From: Hydrogenophaga sp.
GTDB lineage: Bacteria > Pseudomonadota > Gammaproteobacteria > Burkholderiales > Burkholderiaceae_C
Direction: 5' to 3'
Length of the DNA: 34,381 nucleotides
Assembly: GCA_011391595.1 (NCBI GenBank)
Contig: JAABQG010000038.1
Coordinates: 1-34,381 of the forward strand
Shown here piece after piece: positions 17,739 to 25,883 of this stretch. The stretch's first letter is position 1. Every line of letters begins with the position of its first letter. The notes under the pieces are model-generated. The model was not told where the DNA came from. It saw nothing but the letters and a program-made list of their open reading frames with translations, and searched no databases. The translations under genes were made by a program, and so were the position numbers.

Positions 17739-19361
17739 CTACTTGGGCGCGTTCAGGCGCTTCACCCCGGCCACGAAGCGCGCCAGCGTCTGCGACAGCA
17801 CGCCGCTGGGAATGGTGATGTCGATCAGTTGGAAGCGCCCGCGCGTGGCCACGGCGTGGTCCAGCGCGGCCTTCAGTTCGGCGCGCGTGTTGACGCGCAC
17901 GCCGTCGCCGCCCATGCCGGAGGCCATTTCGGCAAATCCCCAGTGGCTCAGGTCGTTGAAGCCCGACTCGGGCTGGAAGGTGCGCAGCATCTCCCAGCTG
18001 GCGTTGTTGAACACCAGCACGATCGGGTCCCAACCGTAACGCTGGCAGTTGCCCAGCTCCCAGCCGGTCATCTGGAAGGCGCCGTCGCCCACCAGGATCA
18101 GCGGGCGCTCGGCCGTGGCGGCCTGCAGGCCCAGGCCGGCCGGCACGCCGAAGCCCATGGTCGCGTAGTAGCCGGGCGCCACCAGCGCGGTGTGCTGGAT
18201 CTCCATCGCGGTGAACAGGCAGTCGCCCATGTCGCTGGCCATCGGCATCTTGCCGTGCGTGGCCATCAGGTCATTGACGGCGGTGGCGATGTCGGTCGGC
18301 GTGATGCTGGCGCCATCGGCCACCAGGTCGTGCGGGAAGACCGGCGGCGTGACGGCCAGCGGCTTGTCGCCCACGCTGACGCAGGCCAGCATGCGCTCCA
18401 CCACGGCCGCCAACGGCAGGTTCGAATAGGTGTGGTAGCCGATGGTGACGCGGCCGTCCAGCGCCTGGATCGTCTTGCGCATGTCGATTTTGGTCTCGGA
18501 CACCGCGAAGTTGGTGTCACAGATGATTTCGCCCAGCAGGAACAGCCCGTCGGAGCCCTCGACCAGCTGCGTCACCTCGGGGAAACCGGCCACGCCCATG
18601 TAGGTGCCCAGCAGCGGCACATCCTGGTCGGCCAGCAGGCCGCGGCCCATGAAGCCGGTCACCACCGGCATGCCGAGACGGCGCGCCAGTTGCGCCACCT
18701 TGGCCTCCAGCCCGTAGCGGCGCACCTCCACGCCGGCCATCAGCACCGGCGAGCGGGCGCTGGCCAGCCGCGCCAGGATCTCGTCCACACAGGCGGCCAG
18801 CGCATCCGGGTCCACCGGCTGCGGGGCCTCGGGCACCACCGGTGCGCAGGGCAGGGCGACCATGTCGCGCGGAATCTCGATGTACACCGGCTCGGAGCGC
18901 CGCAGGCAGCTCGCCAGCACCCGGGCAATGTCGGCCGGCGCGCGCGCGGCGTCGTCCAGGCGCACCTGGTCGCAGGTGATCTCCTTGAAGATCTGGAACT
19001 GTGAATCCAGCGTCTTGGCCTGGTGGTGCAGCAGCAGCCCGGAGCGCGACTCGCCCTTGCCCGGCCCGCCCGACAGCACCACCAGCGGCGACTTCTCGGC
19101 AAAGGCCGCCGCCACCGAATTGATCATGTTCAGCGCCCCGGCCCCGTAGGTGACGGCCGCCACGCCCAGGCTGCCGTTGATGCGCGCGGCCGCGTCCGCC
19201 GCGAAGCCCACGCCGGGCTCGTGCGACAGCGTGTACAGCGGCAGGATCTTCGACTCCTCGATGATCCGGAAGTAGGGCAGGGCGAAGTCGCCGGGGATGC
19301 CAAAGATCTGGCGTGCGCCATGGTCCTTGAGTGCGTGCAGCAGGGATTCGGTGAGGTTCAT
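17739..19361 (-). CDS. ipdC: Indolepyruvate/phenylpyruvate decarboxylase (Azospirillum IpdC type)
   Basis: This 540-residue thiamine-diphosphate enzyme closely resembles Azospirillum brasilense IpdC/PPDC, including MxxxEALLxALKDxGA-like opening, TLSHEPGVGFAADAAAR and the YTFQPES-like stretch. Glu48 in HEPG is the cofactor-activating glutamate. GDG at 425-427 and NN at 452-453 form the ThDP-magnesium motif, and D282 in CDTNF matches the residue noted in the Azospirillum enzyme. It converts indole-3-pyruvate or phenylpyruvate to the aldehyde, the key step of the IPyA route to indole-3-acetate or phenylacetate. The start at 19361 coincides with the family N-terminus; GGAG lies about 10 nt upstream. 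The aminotransferase and aldehyde dehydrogenase that would complete the route are not in the window. Confidence 0.88.
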   Translation of the reverse strand: MNLTESLLHALKDHGARQIFGIPGDFALPYFRIIEESKILPLYTLSHEPGVGFAADAAARINGSLGVAAVTYGAGALNMINSVAAAFAEKSPLVVLSGGPGKGESRSGLLLHHQAKTLDSQFQIFKEITCDQVRLDDAARAPADIARVLASCLRRSEPVYIEIPRDMVALPCAPVVPEAPQPVDPDALAACVDEILARLASARSPVLMAGVEVRRYGLEAKVAQLARRLGMPVVTGFMGRGLLADQDVPLLGTYMGVAGFPEVTQLVEGSDGLFLLGEIICDTNFAVSETKIDMRKTIQALDGRVTIGYHTYSNLPLAAVVERMLACVSVGDKPLAVTPPVFPHDLVADGASITPTDIATAVNDLMATHGKMPMASDMGDCLFTAMEIQHTALVAPGYYATMGFGVPAGLGLQAATAERPLILVGDGAFQMTGWELGNCQRYGWDPIVLVFNNASWEMLRTFQPESGFNDLSHWGFAEMASGMGGDGVRVNTRAELKAALDHAVATRGRFQLIDITIPSGVLSQTLARFVAGVKRLNAPK

Positions 19362-19479
19362 CGGGGGTGGCTCCGGTGTCGGGGGGATGGCGACATTGTG
19401 GTTCGAACGCGCCGCAGGAAGGCCCCATGTTGCCGCCGGTTTTGTGCGGCTGGCGCAGGAATCCTGCGCGATGGTCGAC

Positions 19480-19962
19480 TCAGCCTTCCGTCGCCTTGAC
19501 GAACGGAAAGAACTCCCGGTCCGCGCCCAGCATGTGTCGCGCGACAACGTCGTGGCTTTGCGCGCCGGGAAAGCCCGTGGCGTTGATGATGGCTTCCTCG
19601 TCCTCGAAATGCCGGACCACATGGGTGATCAGGGCTTCGATCAGCGTGGCCAATTCATCGGCGGGCCGTCCTGAGAGGATGGTGGCGAGCAGACCGTTGG
19701 CATCGCCGAACAGGGCCTTGTGCTGATCGTCGATCACGGCGTTGCCGCATTCGTAGGCCGCATGCCAGGAGAGCTGCACGAAACTCGCCGCGACGCTTTC
19801 GCCGACGCCGGCCCGCCGGGGCGCCTCGGGCGCCCGCTGGACCTGGTTGCGCCCGCTGACGCGTGCGTGAAACAGCGCGGTGTCGGCGCGCTTGAACCAC
19901 TCGTCCCAGGTTTCGCCGGTACTGCACTCGGCCACGCCGATGCTCACTGTCGCAGCGTTCAC
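19480..19962 (-). CDS. GGDEF-tail plus hemerythrin remnant (probably non-functional)
   Basis: The 160-residue frame starts with the last strand and helix of a GGDEF domain (VSIGVAECSTGE, RADTALFHARVSGRNQV) but has no GGDEF active-site loop. A bacteriohemerythrin domain follows: DDQHKALF, HFEDE (HxxxE) and RHMLGAD (HxxxxD) are iron-ligand motifs. The stretch between GFPGAQSH and DVVARHM is too short. The usual second histidine of HxxxH and a helix of about 30 residues are missing, so the four-helix iron site is broken. With the PAS fragment upstream (19987-20280) it looks like the 3' piece of a former PAS-GGDEF-hemerythrin oxygen-sensing diguanylate cyclase. It could still be translated from an internal start, but activity is doubtful. 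Confidence 0.7.
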   Translation of the reverse strand: MNAATVSIGVAECSTGETWDEWFKRADTALFHARVSGRNQVQRAPEAPRRAGVGESVAASFVQLSWHAAYECGNAVIDDQHKALFGDANGLLATILSGRPADELATLIEALITHVVRHFEDEEAIINATGFPGAQSHDVVARHMLGADREFFPFVKATEG

Positions 19963-19986
19963 CGGGGTGAAAGGGGTACCGGCAAA

Positions 19987-20280
19987 CTATTCACGCAGGC
20001 GTTCGAGCGATTGCAGCATGCCTTCGACCGCTTCCTGGCCCGCCACGTTGACCAGCACGGTGCCGATCATCAGCAGCGTGCCGTCAGGGCCGGCCACGGG
20101 AAACTTGAGGCACTGGCAGTGCACCGGATTGCCGTTGACCGTGAAGTCCAGTTCGCTGCTGGCGCTGGCGGCGCCGGTGGCGATGTCCTGATCGCCCTGG
20201 TGGAGCAGTGCGGCCACGTCGGGCGCGGAGAGTTCGGAGTCGGTCTTGCCCGTCAGGGCGCCGGCGTCTTGGGTCTGTCA
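19987..20280 (-). pseudogene. PAS-domain fragment of a degraded diguanylate cyclase
   Basis: The minus-strand frame between a TGA near 20280 and the TAG at 19987-19989 encodes a PAS-like segment (GALTGKTDSELSAPDVAALLHQGDQ in two parts, then LKFPVAGPDGTLLMIGTVLVNV). It ends in a coiled linker (QSLERLRE) of the type that joins PAS to GGDEF. Only about 25 bp later the frame resumes at the very end of a GGDEF domain (19962). Most of GGDEF has therefore been deleted. There is no start codon with a ribosome site and no N-terminal domain. I infer a decayed gene reading leftward together with 19480-19962. Confidence 0.65.
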
Positions 20281-20357
20281 AGCCCCCACCGCGGCCTTGG
20301 CGAAGGCCCGCCACTACACTGGATTGCCATTCAGGTTGCCATTTCTGGAGCACCGCC

Positions 20358-21617
20358 GTGATTGAACAAACCCTGACCTTGCCCTGCGGCCACACCGTCG
20401 CCAATCGCCTGTGCAAGTCCGCCATGACGGAAGGGCTGGCCGACGCAAACGATCAGGCCACAGCGGCGCACCAGCGCCTGTACTCGACCTGGGCGCGCGG
20501 CGGGGCGGCGATCCAGATCAGCGGCAACATCATGATCGACCGGCGCTACCTGGAGCGGTCAGGCAACGTCGTGGTGGAAGACGATTCGGGCCTGCCGCAG
20601 CTGCGCGCCTGGGCAAAGACGGTGCATGAGGGCGGCAGCCAGCTCTGGGCGCAGATCAGCCACCCGGGGCGGCAGTGCCCGCGCCTGGTCAACCTGACGC
20701 CGCTGGCGCCCTCCGAGGTCCAGTTGGCCATGGGGGGCAATTTCGGCAGGCCGCGCGCAGCGACCGAGGCCGATATCCAGGACATCATCGGGCGCTTCGC
20801 CCACACCGCTGCGCTGGTCAAGGAAGCGGGCTTCGACGGCGTCCAGGTCCATTCGGCGCACGGCTATCTGCTGTCGCAGTTTTTGTCGCCACGCACGAAT
20901 CTGCGGCAGGACCGCTGGGGCGGTTCGCTGAATAGCCGGGCCAGCCTGCTGCTGGCCGTCATCGCTGCCGTGCGGGCGAGGGTCGGACCGGCGTACCCGA
21001 TTTCCGTCAAGCTGAACTCTTCCGACTTCGTCAAGGGCGGCTTCACCCTGGACGAAAGCATCCAGGTCGTGCAATGGCTGAACGACGCGGGTGTCGATCT
21101 GCTGGAAGTCTCCGGCGGCACCTACGAGCAGCTCGAGTTCTTCAAGCCGCAGGCCGCGGCGGAGATTCGCGACAGCACGCGCGAGCGCGAGGCGATGTTT
21201 CTGGATTATGCGAAGTCCATCAAGGCCGTGGCGCGCATGCCGATCATGGTCACCGGTGGGTTTCGCACCCTCGCCGGCATGGAGGCCGCGCTGGCGGGTG
21301 GCCACACCGACATGATCGGCCTGGCGCGTCCGTTCTGTCTGGACCCCGACTTCCCGGCGCGGATGTTGGCCGGTCAGATGACGCGCCTGCCGGTGCCGGA
21401 AGACCGCCTGGTGCTGGGCCAGGGCTTCTGGGGCCCCAACAGCGCCTCAAACCTCATGCGCGCCCTGAACAACCAGGCCCAGGCGGGCTGGTACTACCAC
21501 CAGATCGAGCGCCTGGGCGCGGGCCTGGCGCCCGAGCCTGAAGTGAGCCCGCTGCGCGCCATGGTCGCGCATTTCGTGAAGGACTTCGGTCGCGCCCTGC
21601 GCCGCAAGCTCGCCTGA
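20358..21617 (+). CDS. Old-yellow-enzyme-like NADH:flavin oxidoreductase (copy 2)
   Basis: This 419-residue FMN TIM-barrel enzyme is related to the gene at 12511. Both share the NRLxKSAM opening, SHPGRQ/NHPGRQ, the H-x-AHGYLxSQFLSPR-x-N segment, the KLNSxDFxxGGFT segment and the EISGGTYE/EVSGGTYE and VTGGFRT motifs. The GTG at 20358 is preferred because GGAG (20347-20350) lies 7 nt upstream and the family N-terminus begins there. The longer frame to 20208 overlaps the PAS remnant. It differs from copy 1 in its C-terminal 60 residues, which contain aromatic-rich WYYHQIERLG. It is likely an ene-reductase or NADH:flavin oxidoreductase of unknown substrate. Confidence 0.87.
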   Translation: MIEQTLTLPCGHTVANRLCKSAMTEGLADANDQATAAHQRLYSTWARGGAAIQISGNIMIDRRYLERSGNVVVEDDSGLPQLRAWAKTVHEGGSQLWAQISHPGRQCPRLVNLTPLAPSEVQLAMGGNFGRPRAATEADIQDIIGRFAHTAALVKEAGFDGVQVHSAHGYLLSQFLSPRTNLRQDRWGGSLNSRASLLLAVIAAVRARVGPAYPISVKLNSSDFVKGGFTLDESIQVVQWLNDAGVDLLEVSGGTYEQLEFFKPQAAAEIRDSTREREAMFLDYAKSIKAVARMPIMVTGGFRTLAGMEAALAGGHTDMIGLARPFCLDPDFPARMLAGQMTRLPVPEDRLVLGQGFWGPNSASNLMRALNNQAQAGWYYHQIERLGAGLAPEPEVSPLRAMVAHFVKDFGRALRRKLA

Positions 21618-21671
21618 GTCGCCTGAGCGCCGGCGGTTCGACGCGGTCGCGGCGCGGCGGGCGCCCCGCGC

Positions 21672-21890
21672 TCAGTAGTGCGGCGGCAACTCGTCGCGCA
21701 GGCTGCGAAAAGCAAGCGTGCCGCCTTCGGGCGCCCGCTGATGCAGGTCACTGACCTCGCGCATCAAGGCGTCGATCTGCTGTTGCTGCTTGACGATGAT
21801 CTGGTTCAGCTGGTCCAGCAGATCCTCGGTGAAGCTGGCCTTGATCTCGAGGTCGGTCAGGCGCCGGCCGGTGTCGTCGACGCTCGCCAT
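21672..21890 (-). CDS. slyX: SlyX family protein
   Basis: This small 72-residue protein is made of a coiled-coil helix (RLTDLEIKASFTEDLLDQL, then QQQQIDALMREVSDL) and ends in PPHY. This is the signature layout of SlyX proteins, which are of unknown biochemical function. The start at 21890 lies 4 nt past the stop of the AI-2E family permease gene, with GAAG a few bases upstream. The two are therefore one transcription unit read leftward. A longer frame to 21989 overlaps the permease and has no SlyX features. It converges with the OYE copy 2 gene. Confidence 0.85.
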   Translation of the reverse strand: MASVDDTGRRLTDLEIKASFTEDLLDQLNQIIVKQQQQIDALMREVSDLHQRAPEGGTLAFRSLRDELPPHY

Positions 21891-21894
21891 CGCT

Positions 21895-22971
21895 TCAAGG
21901 ACCTTCCTGGGCCGGGCGGGACGTTGTGCCATCGCCCACCCAGGAATCGAGCAGGGTGTAGACCACGGCCAGCATGACCGGCCCGACAAAGATGCCGACC
22001 AGGCCGAAGGCCAGCAGGCCGCCGATCACACCGGCGAAGATCAGCAGGATCGGCAGATCGGCGCCGCGCTTGATCAGCGCCGGCCGCAGGAAGTTGTCCA
22101 TCGTGACGACCACGATCGAGCAGACCAGCAGGAAGGTGCCCCAACCGGTCTGGTCGGTCCAGTACAGCCAGGCCACGGCCGGAAACATCACCAGGCCGGG
22201 GCCAAGCTGGGCGATGCACAGCAGCAGCATCACCGCCGCCAGCAGACCCGCGAACGGCACGCCCGCAATGGCCAGCGCGATCCCGCCCAGACCTGACTGC
22301 ACCAGCGCGGTGACGCCCACACCCAGGGCCACGGCCCGGATCGCCTGTCCGGCCAAAGTGACCACGTTGTCGCCGGCAACACCCGCCAGGCGCCGCCCGA
22401 AACGATGCACCGCAAGTGCCGCCGATTCGCCGCCGGCGTACATCAGCGCCGAAACGATGACCGTGAGCAGGAACTGCAGGAAGATGGAGCCGAGGCTGCC
22501 GGCCTGGGACACGAACCATTTGGCGATGTCGTCGGCATAGGGCGTGAGGCGGGCGACCATTTCCGAAGGGCCGCCAGAGATGGCCTGCTCCCATACCTGC
22601 GCGATTTTTTCGCCGACGAGGGGCACGCCGCTCACCCACTGCGGTGGATGGGGAATCTGCTCGGCGGTAAACGACTTGGCACGGGATATGATTTCATCAG
22701 AGTGGCCGACGACGGTGACGATGGCCACCATCAGCGGCACCATGAACAGCATCAGCATCAGCAGCGTCATGACCAGCACGGCCAGGCTGCGCCGGCCCCA
22801 CAGGCGCGCCTCGAACCACTTCATGACCGGCCAGGTGGCGACGACCAGCATGGTGGCCCAGATCGTCGCCCCGATGAAGGGACGCAGGATCCAGAACGCT
22901 GCGGCGATCAGGGCGCCGATGAACAGCACGCCCAGCGTCGTTCGGACAAGGTCGGGTGATGGGTTTTGCAT
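21895..22971 (-). CDS. AI-2E family (YdiK/TqsA-like) inner-membrane transporter
   Basis: This 358-residue polytopic protein has a pair of N-terminal membrane helices, a soluble loop (about 90-180) and a block of helices. The late segment IKRGADLPILLIFAGVIGG followed by GLVGIFVGPVMLAVVYTLL is conserved in the AI-2E transporter family (UPF0118). Members export diverse small molecules or act as sodium/proton antiporters; autoinducer-2 export is not implied by membership. The ATG at 22971 follows GGAG about 9 nt upstream and gives the family length; a 29-residue extension upstream is not membrane-like. It is in operon with slyX and divergent from the hydrolase gene at 23093. Confidence 0.88.
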   Translation of the reverse strand: MQNPSPDLVRTTLGVLFIGALIAAAFWILRPFIGATIWATMLVVATWPVMKWFEARLWGRRSLAVLVMTLLMLMLFMVPLMVAIVTVVGHSDEIISRAKSFTAEQIPHPPQWVSGVPLVGEKIAQVWEQAISGGPSEMVARLTPYADDIAKWFVSQAGSLGSIFLQFLLTVIVSALMYAGGESAALAVHRFGRRLAGVAGDNVVTLAGQAIRAVALGVGVTALVQSGLGGIALAIAGVPFAGLLAAVMLLLCIAQLGPGLVMFPAVAWLYWTDQTGWGTFLLVCSIVVVTMDNFLRPALIKRGADLPILLIFAGVIGGLLAFGLVGIFVGPVMLAVVYTLLDSWVGDGTTSRPAQEGP

Positions 22972-23092
22972 GCTGGCGGGCTCCGTGACGGTCTTGAATG
23001 GAAACCTATCAAGTGTAGGACGTCCGCAGGCTGCGCCGCGAGGCCCCGGATGCCGCAAAATAGTGCGTCAGACCTATTCCAGGAGTTTCCCG

Positions 23093-23983
23093 ATGTCCCG
23101 CATGAAAAAGCTCAAGGCCTCGATGGTCCAGTTTCCCGATATCGCTGCGCCGTCGATATGGCTGCTGGCCTTCGAGCAGCGCGCGTTCTGGGAGTTCTGG
23201 GCCGGCGTCTACAGCTTCAAGGTGCTGCAGCAAATAGTGCCCAGGGGCGACGGTCATCCGGTGCTGGTGATCCCGGGCCTGGGCGCCTCCGATGTCTCCA
23301 CCATCCTGCTGCGCCGCTTTCTGGACGGCCTGGGCTACGTCACCTATCCCTGGGGTCTGGGTCGCAACAAGGGGCTCAAGGACGAGGATCTGGCGCTGAT
23401 GCACCAGCGCATGAAGGCGGTCTTTGACGATCACGGCCAGAAGGTCAGCGTGATCGGGCAGAGCCTGGGCGGGGTGTTTGCCCGCGAGATCGCCCGCCAT
23501 GATCCGGCGATGGTGCGCCAGGTCATCACGCTGGGTTCGCCTTTCACCGGGCATCCGCTGGCTTCCACCGGCACGCACCTGTACGAGTGGCTGTCGGGTG
23601 ACCGGTTTGAGGACCTGGATTTCAACCGGCACCTGGAAATGCGCATCAAGCCACCGGTGCCGACAACGTCGATCTTCAGCAAGCTCGACGGCGTGGTGGC
23701 CTGGCCGTGCTCGATCGAGGAGGGTCGTCCGGACGGCGAAAGCATCAACCTGCGCGGTGGCAGCCATATCGGGATGTTCAGCAGCCCGAACGCGTTGTAC
23801 CTGATTGCCGAGCGGCTGGCGCAGGCCGAAAACGGATGGAAACCCTTCGAGCCCAAAGGCATCCAGCGCCTCCTGTACGGCACAGGCGACCATCTGCCTG
23901 CGCTGCCGAAAAAGGCGCGGACCGGCCGCGGCTGGCCGTTCGACGCGCTGCGCTCCGCGCGCCAGGACGGCGCCAAGATCTGA
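23093..23983 (+). CDS. Alpha/beta-hydrolase (lipase-like)
   Basis: This is a 296-residue serine hydrolase. HPVLVIPGLGASD (about 55-67) forms the oxyanion region. GQSLGG with Ser124 is the nucleophile elbow, and the GSHIGMF segment near residue 225 supplies the likely catalytic histidine. There is no signal peptide, so a cytoplasmic or membrane-associated esterase/lipase is likely. The ATG at 23093 follows AGGAG (23081-23085) with 7-nt spacing, which decides it over the long upstream open frame. The stop lies 4 bp from the stop of the convergent wax-ester synthase gene, suggesting a storage-lipid neighbourhood. Substrate unknown. Confidence 0.85.
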   Translation: MSRMKKLKASMVQFPDIAAPSIWLLAFEQRAFWEFWAGVYSFKVLQQIVPRGDGHPVLVIPGLGASDVSTILLRRFLDGLGYVTYPWGLGRNKGLKDEDLALMHQRMKAVFDDHGQKVSVIGQSLGGVFAREIARHDPAMVRQVITLGSPFTGHPLASTGTHLYEWLSGDRFEDLDFNRHLEMRIKPPVPTTSIFSKLDGVVAWPCSIEEGRPDGESINLRGGSHIGMFSSPNALYLIAERLAQAENGWKPFEPKGIQRLLYGTGDHLPALPKKARTGRGWPFDALRSARQDGAKI

Positions 23984-23987
23984 GCGC

Positions 23988-25574
23988 CTAGCTCGCGCGC
24001 TGGCTCCGGCTGGCGGCGCGCTTGCGCGGCGCGGCGGCCGTGTCGGCCACCAGCTTGAGTTTTCGTTCGGTCTTGCCCCGGCCGCGCGTGACGCTTGCCG
24101 CCGGCGGTGATGATTCGAGCCTCGCGGGGGCGGGCGCCGCGACGTTCCCGTTTTCCTGTAGATGGGCCTGCGCTCGCGCCATGAGGCCCTGATGTTCGGC
24201 CAGCAGGTAGTCGCCCAGGTCGTTGACGTCAGGCACGGCACGGCGGCAGGCGATGAGGCCGTAGTCGAGGCGGCCGTTGTAGCTCTGCACCGTGACGTTC
24301 AGCGCCATGCTGTGCGCCGGGATCGACACCGGGTAATAGCAGGCCACGCTGGCACCGGCGTAGTACAGCGGCACGGGAATGCCGGCCACGTTGGAGATGA
24401 TCAGGTTGGCAAAGGGCGGCACCACATTGGCCACGCGCGAGCGCCCCACCAGCGAGGCGATGCCCGAAACCAACCAGGGCGAGCCGAGCATCGGGAAGTC
24501 GCTCGGGATGACTGTCTTGACACGGCTCATCATCGCCTTGCCGGCATCCGAAGACTCATGGATGACCTTCAACCGCTCCACCGGATCGGCCACATCGGTG
24601 CCCAGCGTCATGCGCAGCATGCTGACCTGGTTGTTGGCCGACTCGTCGCCCGAGGCGCGCAGGCTTACGGGGACCGCGGCGACCAGCGGCTTCTCGGGCA
24701 GGTTGTCGTATTCGCGCAGGTAGCGGCGCAGCGCGCCCGCCGTCGTGCCCATCACCACATCGTTGAGCGAGACCCCAAAAGTCTTGGCGATGTATTTGGT
24801 CTCGGCCAGCGGGATCGTGCGCCCGGCAAAGGAGCGCTGGTTGGTGATGGCCACGTTGAGCATCGTCCTGGGCGCGAACAGCTTGACGCTGGGCAGGCTC
24901 CAGTGGCGCTTGCCGTTCTCGTCCTTTTCGGGCACCACCACGTCACGCACCGCGCGCAGCATGGAGGGCGCCATCTTGACCAGTTTCACATACTGCTGCA
25001 CGGCATTGCGCGCGGCTGCGCCCGCCAGTTCCGCGATGCCCAGCTGGTAGCGGTTGTGGCGGGCCCGGGCGCGCGGCGGCTTGATGACCCGGCCGGTGGG
25101 CGCCAGGTCGAAGATGGCCTTGGCCACGGCCACGCCGGCCTGGCCGTCGATGCCGGCGTGATGCACCTTGGTGTACAGCCCCACCTGGCCGCTCTTGAGG
25201 CCGTCGATGATGAACACTTCCCACAGCGGCCGACTGCGGTCGAGCAGGGAAGAGTGCAGTCGGGCCACGTACTGCTGCAGCTGCCGGTTCGTGCCGGGCT
25301 TGGGCAGGGTGATGTGGCGCATGTGGTAGTCGATGTCGATGTCCTCGTCCTCCACCCAGACCGGATCGGACAGGTCGAAGGGCATCAGTTCCAGCTTGCG
25401 CGTGAACACCGCGGCCAGATGCAGTCGCTCGGTCATCATCTTCTTGGCGTCTTCATAGAAATCGCCGGTGTAGCCGGGCGGCAGATCGAGCACGTTGAGC
25501 GAGCCGATGTGCATCGGCATCTCGGGCGACTCGATATGCAGGAACATGGCGTCCATGCCGCTGAGGTGGTTCAT
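23988..25574 (-). CDS. Wax-ester synthase/diacylglycerol acyltransferase (WS/DGAT)
   Basis: This is a 528-residue bifunctional acyltransferase. It transfers acyl groups from acyl-CoA to long-chain alcohols or diacylglycerol, making neutral storage lipids at the inner membrane. The catalytic motif HHxxxDG is intact (H138 H139 A G I D143 G144), within VHHAGIDGQAG. The conserved opening MNHLSGMDAMFLHIESPEMPMH (in pieces), the PLWEVFIIDGL segment and the ISNVAGIPVPLY segment are classical. An AAAGGAAT ribosome site precedes ATG 25574. The last 60 residues form a basic, alanine-rich low-complexity tail with several RKR/RSQR clusters, an extension beyond the usual C-terminus. It may help membrane or nucleic-acid association. 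Confidence 0.93.
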   Translation of the reverse strand: MNHLSGMDAMFLHIESPEMPMHIGSLNVLDLPPGYTGDFYEDAKKMMTERLHLAAVFTRKLELMPFDLSDPVWVEDEDIDIDYHMRHITLPKPGTNRQLQQYVARLHSSLLDRSRPLWEVFIIDGLKSGQVGLYTKVHHAGIDGQAGVAVAKAIFDLAPTGRVIKPPRARARHNRYQLGIAELAGAAARNAVQQYVKLVKMAPSMLRAVRDVVVPEKDENGKRHWSLPSVKLFAPRTMLNVAITNQRSFAGRTIPLAETKYIAKTFGVSLNDVVMGTTAGALRRYLREYDNLPEKPLVAAVPVSLRASGDESANNQVSMLRMTLGTDVADPVERLKVIHESSDAGKAMMSRVKTVIPSDFPMLGSPWLVSGIASLVGRSRVANVVPPFANLIISNVAGIPVPLYYAGASVACYYPVSIPAHSMALNVTVQSYNGRLDYGLIACRRAVPDVNDLGDYLLAEHQGLMARAQAHLQENGNVAAPAPARLESSPPAASVTRGRGKTERKLKLVADTAAAPRKRAASRSQRAS

Positions 25575-25883
25575 TGTCAGATTCCTTTGGATCGTGGAGT
25601 GGCGGGCAACCCGGTAGTTTCAGCCCGGCCGGCATGTCGGCATGGCAAGCGTGCGACAGGCAGTGCTTCAGGTGACACAGGGCAAACCCTCGGGAAGAAG
25701 CACCTGGGATGGGCGTTAAATGGCGACTTTATGATTGTTTCGGCGCTTCCCCAGCGTCGTATCGTCTCTTTGTGCTATCAATACAGGATCAAGTTGCGGT
25801 GCGCAAGGAGGGCCTGGCTGGACCGGCGGCGCAGGTCACAAGCGAGCTTTGCACTGACGCGAGGTTTGAGCAACACTGATGCA
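25575..25883. other. Divergent intergenic region, promoters only
   Basis: These 309 bp lie between the WS/DGAT start and the phosphodiesterase start and must hold both promoters. A locally AT-richer zone at 25720-25800 contains ATCAATACAGGATCAA (a direct repeat of ATCAA, not a palindrome). No RNA gene or convincing small gene was seen. An open frame from 24162 runs through it but shares nothing with the downstream enzyme. Confidence 0.35.

Noticed and set aside
22544..23092. N-terminal extension of the hydrolase frame
   Set aside because: Antisense to the AI-2E permease; an AGGAG site decides the start at 23093.
25788..25803. FNR-like ATCAA repeats ahead of the phosphodiesterase gene
   Set aside because: The two halves are direct, not inverted, so they do not form an FNR palindrome.
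24162..25883. N-terminal extension of the phosphodiesterase frame
   Set aside because: It is antisense to WS/DGAT and of shadow composition; the GDPD domain and its signal begin at 25884.
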